Assembly (NCBI RefSeq): GCF_019925205.1
Contig: NC_083561.1
Span: 4,773,217-4,837,216, forward strand
Direction: 5' to 3'
DNA: 64,000 nucleotides
Source of the DNA: Metopolophium dirhodum
Lineage: Eukaryota > Arthropoda > Insecta > Hemiptera > Aphididae
The notes beneath the pieces were generated by a model. It did no database searches. It saw only the letters and a list, made by a program, of their open reading frames with translations, and was not told the DNA's origin. A program made the translations under genes and the position numbers. Of the stretch, positions 27,301 through 42,300 are shown one piece after another (position 1 is the stretch's first letter; every line of letters begins with the position of its first letter).

Positions 27301-30300
27301 TATATTATTATTATTATTATTATTATTGCGTTATTGCTATTCGCCGGCCATGTATTGACGTGCAAGTCAATTTGTTTTTTCGAGGCGTTCGTTTTCTCGG
27401 TAAAACGCTTTTTTGTATATTTTTCAACACAACCGACTTAGTTTTTTTTTTTTTTTTACACACTTTTACGATATTTCCAGACATTTTATTTTGTTAAGGC
27501 GATCAATATTATTTTTTTCTATTATACATATTATTATATTTTGTTTCCACCTACTCCGAAACAGTAAATAATATTATGTTTTTCATTAAACTTTGTTGTG
27601 GTAGTGCAATAAATATTTTTGAACTGATGTTTTAATATTTATAAGCATTTAAAGTTTAAATGAGCGTAGTAGTAGTGCAAACGTTTGTGGCGTATCAGAC
27701 ACATCACCACAACATAATTACGTAACTTTAAATGCTTAAAAGTTATAACAATAAATAAAGGCTTAAAATGGTTAGGTTTTTTTTTAACATATTTCAAAAA
27801 TATATTATGCTTTGGAGTATGAAATTAAAAACAACAACTACCTATTATGTTTTGCAAAAAAATGTCTACGATTGTATAGCAAACCAGAAATAGCAATTGA
27901 CTTTTTTTTTCAGAAAAAATATTGTCATAAACACTGTTATAGTAAAAAATTAACGAAACACAAAAATTATTCTAAAAAACATATCAATTTTTGCATTGAG
28001 AAACACATCGTCGTTTAACGCCAACCGGATTAGGTATAGTTACAATACGTTTTGTATTATTGTTATTATTTATTTAAATGTACGGATCTACTGTTACGCA
28101 GGTGGTGCGGCCGACCAAAACACGATATTATGATATTATAATCCGAGATTAAATTAGAAAAACGATCGACGAGCCCACGTTTCATCCTACATAAGTAGTT
28201 ATAAGTACTTATAAGACGTATTCAAAGTTTGAATGAGCCGAGTTGTAGTAGACTAACAATTTGTGGGGTACCAATGTGCTATTCCGCTACTCTCATCTAA
28301 ACATTAAATGCTTATAAGTTATAATTAATCGACTACTCGTTAGAAATTCAATTTGTATACATCCAAGTTTTAAAAAAAAAATGGTCTGTTTATATATAGG
28401 AATATGATTTCATATTATAGGTATATTATGAAGTTAACAATTTACGACGAAATAGTAAAAATTATTTTTTAAAAACGTTTATACTTTTCGAAATAAATAT
28501 GATTATTTAATTTACAATAAAAAGAATCATCCTATATATTAGGATATTATATATTATTAACCACAACGTCCCAGACACCAAAACCGTGCGCACACTCAAT
28601 CAACCGACTAATTTACCGCACGGGCGACGAAGTGCTGCGCTTGCATTTAGCGTCGTCTTCTTCGTTGTTTAATATTTCTATCATTATTATGTTATTATGA
28701 TATGGTTCTACCGACGTCTTTCCTTGCTTATCCCTGCCAATGCATATTATAATATTGGCTTTGCTACGACCGTTTTTTTTTTTTTTTCAATTTTCATCGA
28801 ATACTTTTCCGAGTACGGTGCTCGAAAAGTCCTGTGTAGCGTTACTCCGTTTATATTATAAGGATCGCGTGAATTGAGTGTGGTAAGCGATGCGATGAAG
28901 TGGTCGCTTTTTTTCTCCGGTCTACATTTTTTTTTTCGTCAGTCATCAAGTGCGGTTTTTACCGAACTCCGCTATGAGCATCGTTTCTTGCATTCAATGA
29001 TTTATCCGTCGAATTTCGAGTGTGAAAACGCGCACAGTCGTCGCATTATACGAACGAACGATAAATCCATGTAGATTAACGGCCGTCGCGCCGTTGCGTT
29101 ATGTCTGCCATAAGATTAATACGACTTTCTTTTTTCTTTTTTTATCGAACTTTTTACAAGTACGCCACGGACACACATAATAATATAGTCGTGAGCTTTA
29201 CTCCGATCTGTGGCAGGGGAGGGGGGGGATTGAGTATAACTAATGAATATGAATTTAACAGTGCGAGGTCCGTGGTTTAAAGCGTAGTCAGCTGGCACGT
29301 TTTCGGGAAACCTATTTCGTCGATACTCGATACTCGATAACAGTAGGTACGCGATTATGTTCATGTATTTTTTATGTTTATGCCGAGTGCGTAAATCTTA
29401 ACGGCTAAAACCAAAATTTCCCAATATCCTAGGTAAAATCTTTGTCACCATTACTTTTTGTTTTTCCGTCACATAATCGTTGGCTTAACCGACCGACCGC
29501 AATTTACCGCCCGTTGAGTGCTCGTGATTTATATACCTACTAATATACTATCGAACTGAGTACGACATGAAACCCGCCCATGTCTCAAAACGTTTTCACG
29601 TAGATCATCATTATCATTACCCATGATATTATGTTACTACTATAAGATCTTATTTTCATCATTAATGTGACAAAACGGCCCAAATCAACCCAGTTTAGGG
29701 GGGATTCGTTTATTTTTCTACATTATTTGATAGGTTGATATTATACTCGCAGTTTTACTCAGTATCAAGATAAATGTTTGTCTAGAAAATTAGGTGTGTG
29801 TGTGTTTGGGGGAGGGTCGGAACTCCCTGTGTTCACTTCTCACAAAACTGCATCATCTCACCACCGAGACGAATATTCCTGTGCACTTCGTGTGGACGGC
29901 GGAGGGACTGCGGTGATAAATGCGCGGCGCAAATTTGACGGGAAAATTTTTTTGTTTATAAACGATTCGGTCGGTCTTCAGGTGCGATGGTCAGCAACCC
30001 GGTGACCTTGCCGTCCTCGTACGTCACCAAGTATAACAGGTTCGTGGACAACATACTGGGCCGTATCAACAAGGTGCTGAGGAAGAACTACGACCCGGTC
30101 AACGTGCGTCTGCAAACGCCCACGCAAACCACTGACCACAAAAAAAAGGGTACCACCTCTCAAAAACCAAAAACCAAACCCAAAATGGAGTCCAGAGAAA
30201 GGTACCACTTTTAACCTATATATATTATTAAACCTATTGCATGATTGTATTATATAGATTATTATTTATTATTTATATGTAGGACGTAGGTCAATTATTA

Positions 30301-33300
30301 TTTGTAATACTATAATAATAATGATGTATATTTTTTAAATGGGGAAAATTAGTAGTTGGTAGGTATAATTACTAGAGTTATGGATTCTAAGCTTTGGTTT
30401 GGTTATTGCTTCTCAACATTATTTTTATCAGATTTTTACTAATTATAAGTGATGCCTACCTTTTGAAAGTTGAAAATTGCAAATAATTATGGAATATTTC
30501 ACTGAAATTCTAATAGGTATATGCTGTATACACGCGTATCATCATACATTTAATGAGTATATGCAAATTAAACTGGAGAGGTAAATACCTAGATATATGC
30601 CGAATGCCAACGCAAGTATACCTCCGGCTCCTAAGTAATACACCACAGACATTATTGTAACTAACTGTCCCGCCCGCCGTTGCCCGTGCCAAAGATCTGT
30701 GTTTTTATATAAAAGTTTAAAAAAATGTATATCTCATATTTTTACTAGTTATAATAGTAATGTAATATGTAACAAATGACAACCACCTATTTAATAAAAA
30801 CAAATATTCCTTTTTGGAGAGCTGAAAAAAAATTCAAGTGTGAGCTAGATTTTAGCTACCTAAAAATTAAACCATAAACACCATTCAAGTCTCAAGGTAT
30901 CTATTGATATAACTTTTAGAAAAAACGCCAAAACAGTACAGTAGTAACTTCGGATAACCCACCATCCATGTTTACCCATAACTTGACATCACCCGTGAAA
31001 AAATTTAAAATATAAAATACAACGCTATATAAGTGAATCTTGTGGTTTTAATTCACTGGTAAATGGGCGTCGGTATACCTCGCTTTAAGAGGTAATTCGA
31101 CCGATATGGACAATTCGCTTTTAGCAGATTGAATATAACACTTGATATAAATCGAACGTGGTTCATAGTCCCTTTTATATTATCTAAGAACAATAAATAT
31201 GAAATTTTCACAAAATCGGTTCAGTAGTTTTTGAGTAATAAGCTACAGACATATACATCCAACTCTCATATTTATTGTAAGATATAATTTCTTTATTCGA
31301 GGCCCGAATGTAATATGTAACGCGGTGATTTTATGTATGCTTTTACCTCATCTGCCCGAATAATCAATGGCAATCGTTCATATACAAACAAATACTAATT
31401 TCTACTAATTATTTCTTTTTTTATGTTGTATTATAATCTGTAAGAACTGAGATGTAACCAATGGCAACCATTTATAAATAATCAACAAATTTCGATTTCG
31501 TCGTAATCCTCAAAATCTGATCACCTCTTCTTGGTAAATGTTTCTAATTTTTCTTTCCTTAAAAATCTCATTAAACATTAAAAAAAAAAACAATGATCCA
31601 AATCGGTCCAGCCTTTCTCAAATGATGTGGTTACCAACAAACAGCATTTAATTTTTATAATATAGATATTAGATAATGCTTTAGTTCGTTGATGAATGTT
31701 AGCAGATTATGGAAATGTAGTAGGTATCCGTCACCGGAATCAAAGCAGTATCAATCGTGATAAAAAAATATTATTGGATACGTACACGCAAACTCCCAAA
31801 GTGCCAAAATTGTCGTGACACTTAAAAAAAAGTTTTATTTATAATTTTTAAATCACTTTTTAATTTTAACTTAATTAATAATAATAATAGGTAGGTAACT
31901 AATATTAAAATATTATGTTTGGATATCTCTCAAAAGTGAATATTATTGTAGAATAATATAACTTATAAGTCCTAGACCCTAGCAGACGAATTGTTTAGCA
32001 AATGTATCCTGTATTGATGTATTCACTATTCAGTATTGCCATGGCATGGATTTGTGATGCATTGCCTCGTGGTTCGTCATAGTAAAATAAAATATATCAA
32101 ACATAATATTATATAATATGTAGTGTTTATTGACACACTGTGAAGTGTTAATCAATTTTGAAATAATCAACTACAACACGGATAATCATGTTATGTGTTA
32201 TAAAGTATAGTTCAGAAAAAAATATCTTCTTATTAAATTATGTTTGAATTGTTGTCTACATAACACGGGATTAGTGTACAAATACTTCAGTGCAAAAAAC
32301 AGTGATAAGAAAAATGTATTTTTATCTGAAATATTTCAATATTAACTGCAGTAAATAAATTAATTATATAGTACCTAAGCGGCTAAGCCCTAAGTATATT
32401 AATATTTCTGGAGACTGAAATAGACGGCGACGGTACAAGATCAATACGGAAAGTTTTGAGTGTTCAAATTCACACAATTCATGGTGTCTGTAAATGTTCA
32501 AGATCGAAAGCTCTGTAATAATACACTTTTATTTATTACATTTTTTTGTATAACTATTAACATATTATTTCCTCTTCATTGTCACTCCTTCAAACTATAG
32601 AACTTGAATAACCCACCCCCTACCCTTTGTGCGCACCACGACACCCGGTCAATATATTATGTGAAATTCCCTATCTCTTGCTTGGTTTTCATTTTATATC
32701 GTCCCAGCGAACATTCATCTCTACTCTTCTCATTTTTTTCGAAACATCGTATTTCAATTCCCAATTCCACCGCGGCGCCCAATTTAATTCAAACGTAATA
32801 TTCTCAAAAACACTGGTCTCGTTAATACAATTTATGAATACATTTTATACAATATACAGATAAAACGGACGACAGTTTAAAAAATACACAACCACTACTT
32901 TAGACACATTTGGTGTTATAATACAAACAATACAATAATACTTGTTACCTATATAGTTGTCTACTTCGTTGTTGAGTAAGAGCGTAGGATATTAAAAAAT
33001 AATTATTTTAAATCAAACGCGTTGTTAAATATTTTCCAGAACGACATTTGCTGTGTTTGATTCAATTAATAAAATTGAAATATTTTACTTTATAGCCTAC
33101 AATGTTATATTATGTAGTAGGTTTCTACATATTTATATTATTTGAAATACTTATATGAAAGTAGAAAAAAATATTAAAGCTAGAGTTTTGGCGTATATGA
33201 TGACAATATCGCCGTTATCACTTCATCTCACGACGATATAATGATATAATTATGTTATAATTAGCGCGTGGATTTAATTGTTGATTGCATATTTTTCTGA

Positions 33301-36300
33301 ATGTTCTAAAATATTTCTCATCCAACGCGATATAATATAACGAATGTACATATCTAAATGTAATAATATTATATTCACCAAAAACTGTTTTTTAATCGGG
33401 TCTTAAATGTTTTCGGGGCTTTTATTTAGGGCATTTCATCAAGTCTTGTAATATTAAGAGTGCATTAAATCGTATTTCCATCGGGCATTCGTCTTGTATT
33501 TTAGATCATTTAAATGCACGCCATTTGTTTGAGTTGAACGATTGCTTTCGAATATTAATTTCAGTTTCACCCAGAGTCGTTTATAATTTGTCGACGGCGT
33601 GACGACACGTGTTCGTACAAATTAATTTTGCAACTGCGGCAGTCAAATTGCACACACATATACGTCTTATTGTATATATTGTGTTTACAACGACGATGGC
33701 AATGCAGTTGTGTTTAAAACGCGCGTATCTAATGTTCATTTTTACACGACACTGTAGCGTGGTGTTTTTTATTATATTGTCGCGAGCTTAGGAACGTGCT
33801 GAATAGTGTGCATATAATAATATTATATACATGCAGTAAATGTCCCAGAAAACCTATTACCAAGTGTACACACACACAATGCAGTAGTAACACTCGTTGT
33901 ATATACAACAATCGAAACGTCACGACGGATGCGAGTCGCGAACGATTATTCAAATAACAATGCGCCGTTTTCAACTGCACGGAGCCTAAAATACAATATT
34001 ATTATATTATTTATGTTATACGATTTTCGCATACGCACACTTCAGCCACAGTTGTTTGGCGCGCCTTCCCTTCTGCCCGAGAACACTGCACAGTGTTGCG
34101 CTGTTGAGACCACCATGTACCAGCTGTAGCGTGAAAAAAGAAATATATTAAACGGTCGCGTGAAGATGTGAAATCATACAAAAGGGTTTCTCGGTTTGGA
34201 CGGGAAAAAGTCCAAAGCTTTCGGGTTGAAAGTCAGTTTTTTAATTTGCCCGACATCGATATATTTTTCCATTGTTCCTATTTTACGCCACAATTATTGC
34301 TCCGCAATAATTACATAACGAAAACACTGACGTCAGTAACGTACGTTATCAATAATTTATACCCGAATCGCATATTATTATGATACTACAGAGCAGACTA
34401 TGCATCGACCTATTTGAATCCGAAATATATATATTTTTTTTTTATCTACGATTTTGGGGCAATTGATGTATGTGACATTGGGACTATCGTTGTGTTTGAA
34501 ATTTATTTAAATATCGACGACGAGTTCGTTTGTTACACGAGTACCTACTTTACATTTATTTTTCCACGCCAACCTTCGCCAGTTCTCCGCGATAATAAAA
34601 ATAAAGACGAATGTACAGTTGTGTTTCTGGATACCTATACCTAATTATTTTAAATTAGGGTTTTTTTTTTATAAATTTTACCGTTTTAAAATTTTGTTTT
34701 TTTGAGATCATATCTTCCCCGCATTCATCACAAACACAGGAATCACTACAAAATAATAATTGTTGATTGAAAGTGTGCAGGTCAAATGTATCATTGTTTT
34801 AAAAAACTTTCCGTCCACGGCCCATGTTTTTAAAATACAGACTTGTAAAAGATTAGTTGGTATAACTATGTGTAATTTACTAAATTTAATTATCTTGACT
34901 TTTTTTTATTCCGGTCGAAATACAATACTACTGTAGCCACAGACACAGACAGTTGTCGAACACGATACCATTGTATATACGTCTAATTTAGCGCCGGTGG
35001 ACTCGATTCGTTGATTCGGGACGCAACTCGTGAGCACATCACTTTAGTTTTCACGCGACACACATATACGCATTACTTTGTGTCTGGAATTTGGGACACG
35101 CGTTATATTATTATATTTTAGGTGCCTATTATAATATCTTAGACGCCACGATGTTGGGTTCAAATAATTTCACGCCGACTGCAGGCCGTACAACGATGTA
35201 TATTATAATATTATTTTATATAAATTTGAATCTCGCACGTTAATTTAAAATGTTAATAAATCGTAATCCGTCATATTTTTTTTTTTTTTAACTGCAACCG
35301 GAGACGCGGGAAGTAAGACTATACGAAATAAGTCTTCTTTTTTTCTTTTTTTTTTTTTCATGCGCGTTAGTACATTTCGCCGATAATATTTTATACCTAC
35401 CGCGCTATATAATAATATTTTCGAGTTATTTCCTGCAAGACTCCAGGGATTGATTTTATCGTGAATAATTTATAACTCTACGGATAAAATATATAATATG
35501 TACATATTATTATATCATATATAATTGTGTTACCACCTGCTGCCGCCACCGCTTATCATACATACGCTTTCTCGGAACAACGGTGCAAATCCACAACCTG
35601 CAGGCTATGCGCATTTATCCAAAATCGTATTAGACGCCGGCCAAATAGGTATGGCGAGACGTGGCGTAACCACAACTGACAGCGACATTACAATATTATA
35701 CTTAGGTACTACAGTTAAAGTGCATACGATATACCTATTACCTGGGTTCATATATATTGCATAGGTAAATGTACATTGTTTGCAATGCCGCGGGGAAGAA
35801 CATAACGATCCTTCGATTGCTAAATAATGTATTATATTTCGTATACTGTAGTTAGTTTTTGAAATTGGATAGTGTGAAAACTATATAATAACAAAATCGT
35901 CAGGTTGGATTAATAATACAATATCTTCTGCGTTTGACGTTTTTCGGCGTTGTATAATATCCGGAGAAAAAAAAACAAAAAGTTCGTCCGTACGAAAGGG
36001 TTTATTACTTTACAGCACAATAGATTCGCACATTAAGGCTCGTCGGCAATATTATTTTCTACAGTACAAAAACAATATCAATTTCACCAGTCCAAACGCC
36101 CAATAGTTCAAGCGTAACTTTTTGCTTTTAATGGAAACGAGGATACATTTTTTTTTTTTTTTCATTACGTTATTCGTTTGACGGTGTTCACTATTATTAT
36201 TATTGTTATTATTATCACTATGATTTTTATTTGTTTTCCTCTTTCGTTCTTTGATAACAAAAAAAAATTAATAAAATAATATCACAATATAGCATTTATA

Positions 36301-39300
36301 CTGTTTGGCGTTCGACGTTCGACGTTCGCCGTCATCAGCAAGTTCAAACTGTAAACATGCAATTAAATGTTATTTGCGGTCGTGCAGATATTTTACAGGG
36401 GTTCTATTTATACTACATATAATAATATTATGCAGTAACTTTGCGATGTTGCCCTCCTTCAATACTAATCTAGACGGGTTAGTTTCACGAAGTATAATTA
36501 TCATGGTCTCGCTTTAAATGTTACCTAGCAAACGTAAGAAATTATCATTTACTCGGTCATCAGTTCTAATAACACCCTAAAATTATTTGTTTAACGATAT
36601 TAACCTGTTCCCTCTGCTGATTTGAAGTTTTTAACAAAGCGTCTTGCTGATGAGATTGATCCCCTACACTGCTTTATCAAATTAATTTCAGAGTTTCCAC
36701 TTGAAAACCGAGAATCCGTTTTCCATTATAATATATTCCTCCACTAATTATATTTATCATGTTCTCCGTTATCGCATCTTTTGCAACTAGCAAATTAAGA
36801 CCCCGTTTTATGCCTGTTTTATTATTCAAGCGTAAATATTGTTATTGTAATTTTTAACTATACATTAATTAAATAAATAAATAAATATCACGTAGGTTTG
36901 TACGTCGTGTAAAATCATAAAATTATTTGTTCTAAGCGTCCGACAAACGGAAGTGTTGAAAAATGGCACCGCAGCAGCTCCGGCGACGGAAAAGTCTGCG
37001 ACCCCTGTTCCACAGCATCCGACTGCAGTGAACGGCACGTCGTCCCGGGCGCAGCGCAAGCACCACAAACACGATAGGACGTCAAAGGCGCAGAACAACA
37101 AGCCCAAAGTCACCACCAAAAATAAGGTATGTAATATAATATAGACGTTAGATAGGCGAGCGTTTTATCGCCCTCGTCCTTATCATCACTACCCCGCCCC
37201 CCGCCCCCCAACAAGTATATAATATACAACATTTGAAGTGGGTAGATGCGAAGTCTGGACCGCCTTTTGTATAAATGCGTATGCCACAATATTACCTAGA
37301 TATGGGCCACCTCGCCATCCCTTGAAATCTCGGAGGTTAGTTTAGGTAAATGTATGTATAATACGACAATAACCGTATTTTCATAATAAATTTCAGAATA
37401 GAATCCTGCGCATTTCGCATTCTACTCTATTATTATAATATACGCCACTATTAAAAATGTAAACACCCTTTTTATACCCGTTTAAAATATACTTTTACTT
37501 ATGTTCGAAAATTCGTACCATAAATCGTTTCACATAATATTATTATACTCGGCTAATACAAACAATTATTAAGTTTTTACGTATACGTACAATACGCATG
37601 CGCGCGTACAGGTAGACAAACAAAATTTATAAAAATACTTTTCGGAAAGGTTTATTTAGTACGTACTAAACTACTGACGTATTACACAGCGTACAGTGTA
37701 CAACATAATAATAATATAATCGTGGCGTTTACGAAACAACCCTCTAAAAGGTACAGCCGACAAATAATGTAGTTTAGTTTAAAAGCAAATGATGGTGTAA
37801 CTGAAAGAAATAAAATCAATCGATTCGATTAAATTTAATATCTTGGATTCAAATTAAAAATTGACGGCTAACAACGGCCACGGGTTGGCTAGAGTAGAAT
37901 AATAATATTATATAGGTATACAACTATTATACCAACCCGTAACCGACAGCCGTAATGTTTATACCACCGATATACGTTTTCACATTACACTATAAAGGGA
38001 CGAATGGTATACGCGTAGACGGGTCATTTATATGCAGGTGGGTACACGCGAACACGTAAAGGCGGAGACCGTCCTTTCACCGCCTTTCGTAGGTACCTAC
38101 ACATACAATATTATAGCCATAAAGGTACTAATATTATGACGCTATACACGCCCTCAAACCCCAATCAATTAAGTTATTGTTATTATTATATTTTATGATA
38201 AGGCCTTGGGAATTTGTTGCCCTAAAAAAACAATAATAATGCATTCATGTCCCATACATTTTATATTTATATAGTAGGTACATATTTTATAAAATTCATT
38301 AAAAATTAAAAAAAAAAAAATTATCTCTATAAAATATTTAAAACACATGGAAATATGTTATTTTAATTATTTAGTACAATAATTCGGTGATACTTTATTG
38401 ATTTTGAGATGCTCGATTTGGCTGCTTTGTGTTCAGTGATCATAAAAGATGGCCACTACACACTGTTGACCCGTATCGGTTTTATTAGTTGTAGTATAGG
38501 ATTTCATATACAATTAGATATGAGATTAGAAATGCCTTCGATACATTTCAATTTTTAATTGTTTATGTTTACTATTGTAGAATGGTATATTGTGTAAGAT
38601 CCCTTTAATATTGAAACGGAATTTATTACATTTAAATTTACGTTCAAATCATACAAATAAAAAAATGTCATTCGGTCATCTAACATGGAACAGATTTTTA
38701 CCAAAACGAAAATCGCATGGTTACCACCAGAAAAAATGCAAACTGCATTGAAATTGTTGTATTGCTTAAACTATTACACACCGCCCATATTATATATTAT
38801 TAAGTGGTGTGGAACAACACGTCATATTACTATCGATCATTCGTAACACTAATATTATCGTCTACTGATTTTAGCCAGCCGCCAAGCCCCATAGCCCGCC
38901 TAGAGCCAGAGCCACCATGTACGGACTGAGTAGTCTGCGCCGGGATGGAGACGTCACCGTTAACGTGATGAACAGCCACACGACAGTGAAGACCAAGTTT
39001 TTGGTCGGCCCGCTAACTTTGAAAGTCGAAAAAGAGGTAAGTTTTATGCTACTGTCGTTTCCGGTTAAGTCCAACGCCAATAATTAATAACTAATTACTT
39101 ATACAATGTACTCAGGAATCCGGATACGTGACTATCGTTATTTTGTTACCAATATAGATATTTTGTACTCGGCGGCTTTAATCGTAGGCGCAAAATGCTG
39201 TGGTGGAAAAGTAGGGCATTGCCCCCTTACTATTTTATACTGGGGTAAAGTATAGCTCTAATGCTTATGGGTATGAGCCGTTATAAGTATGACCACTTAA

Positions 39301-42300
39301 TTATTGAATCAGGAATTACTTATTTGTTTACTTTTGTTTAAAATTTTTGTCTACACTGTGATTAAATAAAAAAATATTCGATTACCTATAACTTGTAACT
39401 TTAACCATAGTTATAGATTTTCATCTAACGTGTACTGCGTATACCCATATCACTTTTAAATAAACCGATAATTATTTATTTAAGAAGCTAAGTAATTACA
39501 GTAGACAATTCATCTAATTAAGTTAATAATTTCGTTAGATAATTAACTATACCTATATACTAATTGATTAGTCAAGTTTAAAAGCTGAAAAAAATAATCT
39601 TTTAACTACCTATAGTATTAACACCGACCTTTGCTAGTAAATTATTCGAAGTATTTTTATACTCCTCTCCCCACAAAAAAAAAATAATAGATTATCCAAG
39701 TTAAGCTACTGTGGTATTATACTGCGCCGTCCTCTTGACAACAATGAAAATAACATAATGTATAAACTGATACGTACCTAATTTAATCTTTGATAACCGC
39801 GGATTTATATGTACTTACCGGTGAATTTTCAGCAGTATTATAATGTGCACACAATGTGTACATGTACATCCATAGAATTTATATAATGGTATTCAGATCA
39901 ACGCGTAATATACTATTATGCGTCCGGCACAACCTATATGGGGTAAAGTATGTCCGTATACCTACGTACCTTAGACCTCGGTACCTTCAGTAATGAGTGC
40001 TTTTATTGTTGCCAGCGACTTCACGTTCCGGCCATCTAAATAATATTGTAAGCGCAACGGAATTATATGATTTTGATTTTATTTTTCTTCCAATTTTCCG
40101 GTCCAACCATATTATTTCAAATTCCGAATTTAAACTCAAACAACTGTGTAATAATGTGCGTATATGCAAGTACTCTATTTAAATACGGTCCATTTGTAAA
40201 GGTAAAAGGACGGAATAGGCTATACTTCAATGTTTAAAATAAATACCGAACTCGCGTCAATCGATTTCACAGTATTTTGATTTTTTTTTCCTCCGTTGAC
40301 GTGTTTTTGTGTTTGGTATTCGGTAGATTCGCGTGTGGTTAGAAAAAAAAACTGTATAATATTCTACGAATAACGCCGCATGTTCGTTATTTTGAATTAC
40401 ATTTTTTTTTTTACTTCTGTTCTACACTTTTTCGATGTATTTTTTTCGTGTACGAATGTCATTTTAAAAAAATATTTTATTATTTTGAATTTACATAAGT
40501 GCCAAAGTTACGCACATTTTAATGCTATACTTTTATACAGACTATTATTTTAATAATAATTATTATTATATTAGTGTATGCGAAAATACATATCGCAGGC
40601 GTGCTGGCTGCTACGAACATGTTTTGCATATTTGTTTACGTTTCGTAACAATAAAAATACTGTCCATTTTCATTTATCAGTCCTCCGGGCCCGCAGCACG
40701 TGCGTAATGTACATTGAATGCGAGCTTTACGCACATGGAGGTAGATTCATTGTGGCTATACTCTGCACCACCGTATATAGTGATGGCTCTATACTATACC
40801 CATTTATGCGTGAAAAAGAAACTAATTACACGTAATCTGTGTGGGTAGTTGAAATGAAAAGTACACGTCTCGGTGCACAATAATCATTTGGGACGTCCGC
40901 GATGTAGTGTGTCCAGTCGTGTTTTTAAGTCTTTTTTTTTTGTTTAGAGAGAAAGGATCCGATAAAACCATGAAAATAAATAGAGCATGCTTTAAAAATG
41001 TTTGATATTGACCATTTCGATATTTATATTCATTCGAACTTGAACAATAGTTCTATATTAGTTTACTATCAATGCATTAATCTGTGTACACACAAAATAT
41101 TGTTCGGAAAATTATTTGTTTTTAGTATTTAAATTAATTAACACTATTAGTTTCTACTTGCTATAAAAGTACGGAATCTAAAGTTCGTCTGTCGATACAG
41201 CACACAAGGAAAAGGGTTAAATGTCTACAAATATTTTTATATTAACAATTTCCATACTATAGGTACCTATCAAGAAATATTTAATTTAACTAATAGGGTC
41301 TTACGGAATAATCGAATCACTCTGTAAATCCATAATTCATAATACTTTTTATATAAGTATAGACTACTATTATAGAGTATAACATTATATTCAAGTACTG
41401 CACAAATGAAAACAAAATATTTTTATTTACTCCAAACTATAATTTATTACTTTTTAAAAGTTTTTTCCTAATAATAAAATGGTAGGAAATTAAGAACCAA
41501 TTTTATTTTATGCTTCTTATAAAATGGCTGTATAAAATATTATTGAAGACGGTTTTGTGAAATATTAAAAACTATTTTTTTAGTAAAGGAAAACAAAAGG
41601 TAAAAAAAAAAAGTTTTCAAAGGGAAACAAAATACTTAAACCGTGTTTGTTATAAATAAAACATCTTAGCCTATATTAATACAATATTTTGTTAACATTT
41701 TACAAAGTAGTATTTTACTCGTACGCTATATTGTAATATAATGTAATCTTCTTAAGTCTTAAGTATGGTAGTATATTTAGCAAAGTTAAACAAAAAATTG
41801 ATGTTCTGTAAAATTCGACAGTCTATTATAGCAGTATATTATTATACATTTATAACAGATACTTATAACCATCACGCGTCACCTTTATGTATCGACTGAA
41901 CGCCACAATATATTTCATTTTTATATTTATTGACGAGCGATAATCGGCGTGTCGCGATATTAAACTATAGGTTAGGAGGTACCTATCCGTTTTAATATGA
42001 AGTTCAACATAATATTACAAAACACTTTATTTCACATTATAACGTCATGTGTATACGTCTTATTAACGTGCGTTACAAATATCACATTTTAATACGCGTG
42101 GCAGCAGCGGCGCTTAGGGTTCGGCGGAAAACTTCGACGTGCGGCGTCTAATAACCGAACCGAATTATTCGGAAGGAAAAAAAAAAAATGAAAAAAATCT
42201 CAAGCGAAAAAAAAAAAAAAAACCAGGAATTTTACGGCGCACCGACTTTGGGTGTAAATTGCGTTGCGGGCGATACGCCGGATAAAGCGTTTCGGGTCTG

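Larger units (their letters stand above)
18343..29981 (+). other. Intron 2 (11.6 kb) with several CpG-rich patches
   Basis: Flanked by GTGAGT and TTCAG, phase 1 on both sides. Patches at about 20600-21550, 24950-25800 and 28560-29060 are richer in G+C and CpG than the rest and contain many short frames on both strands. I could not connect any to the gene in phase with good splice sites. They may be regulatory, an unrecognised exon, or a nested transcript. Confidence 0.6.
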
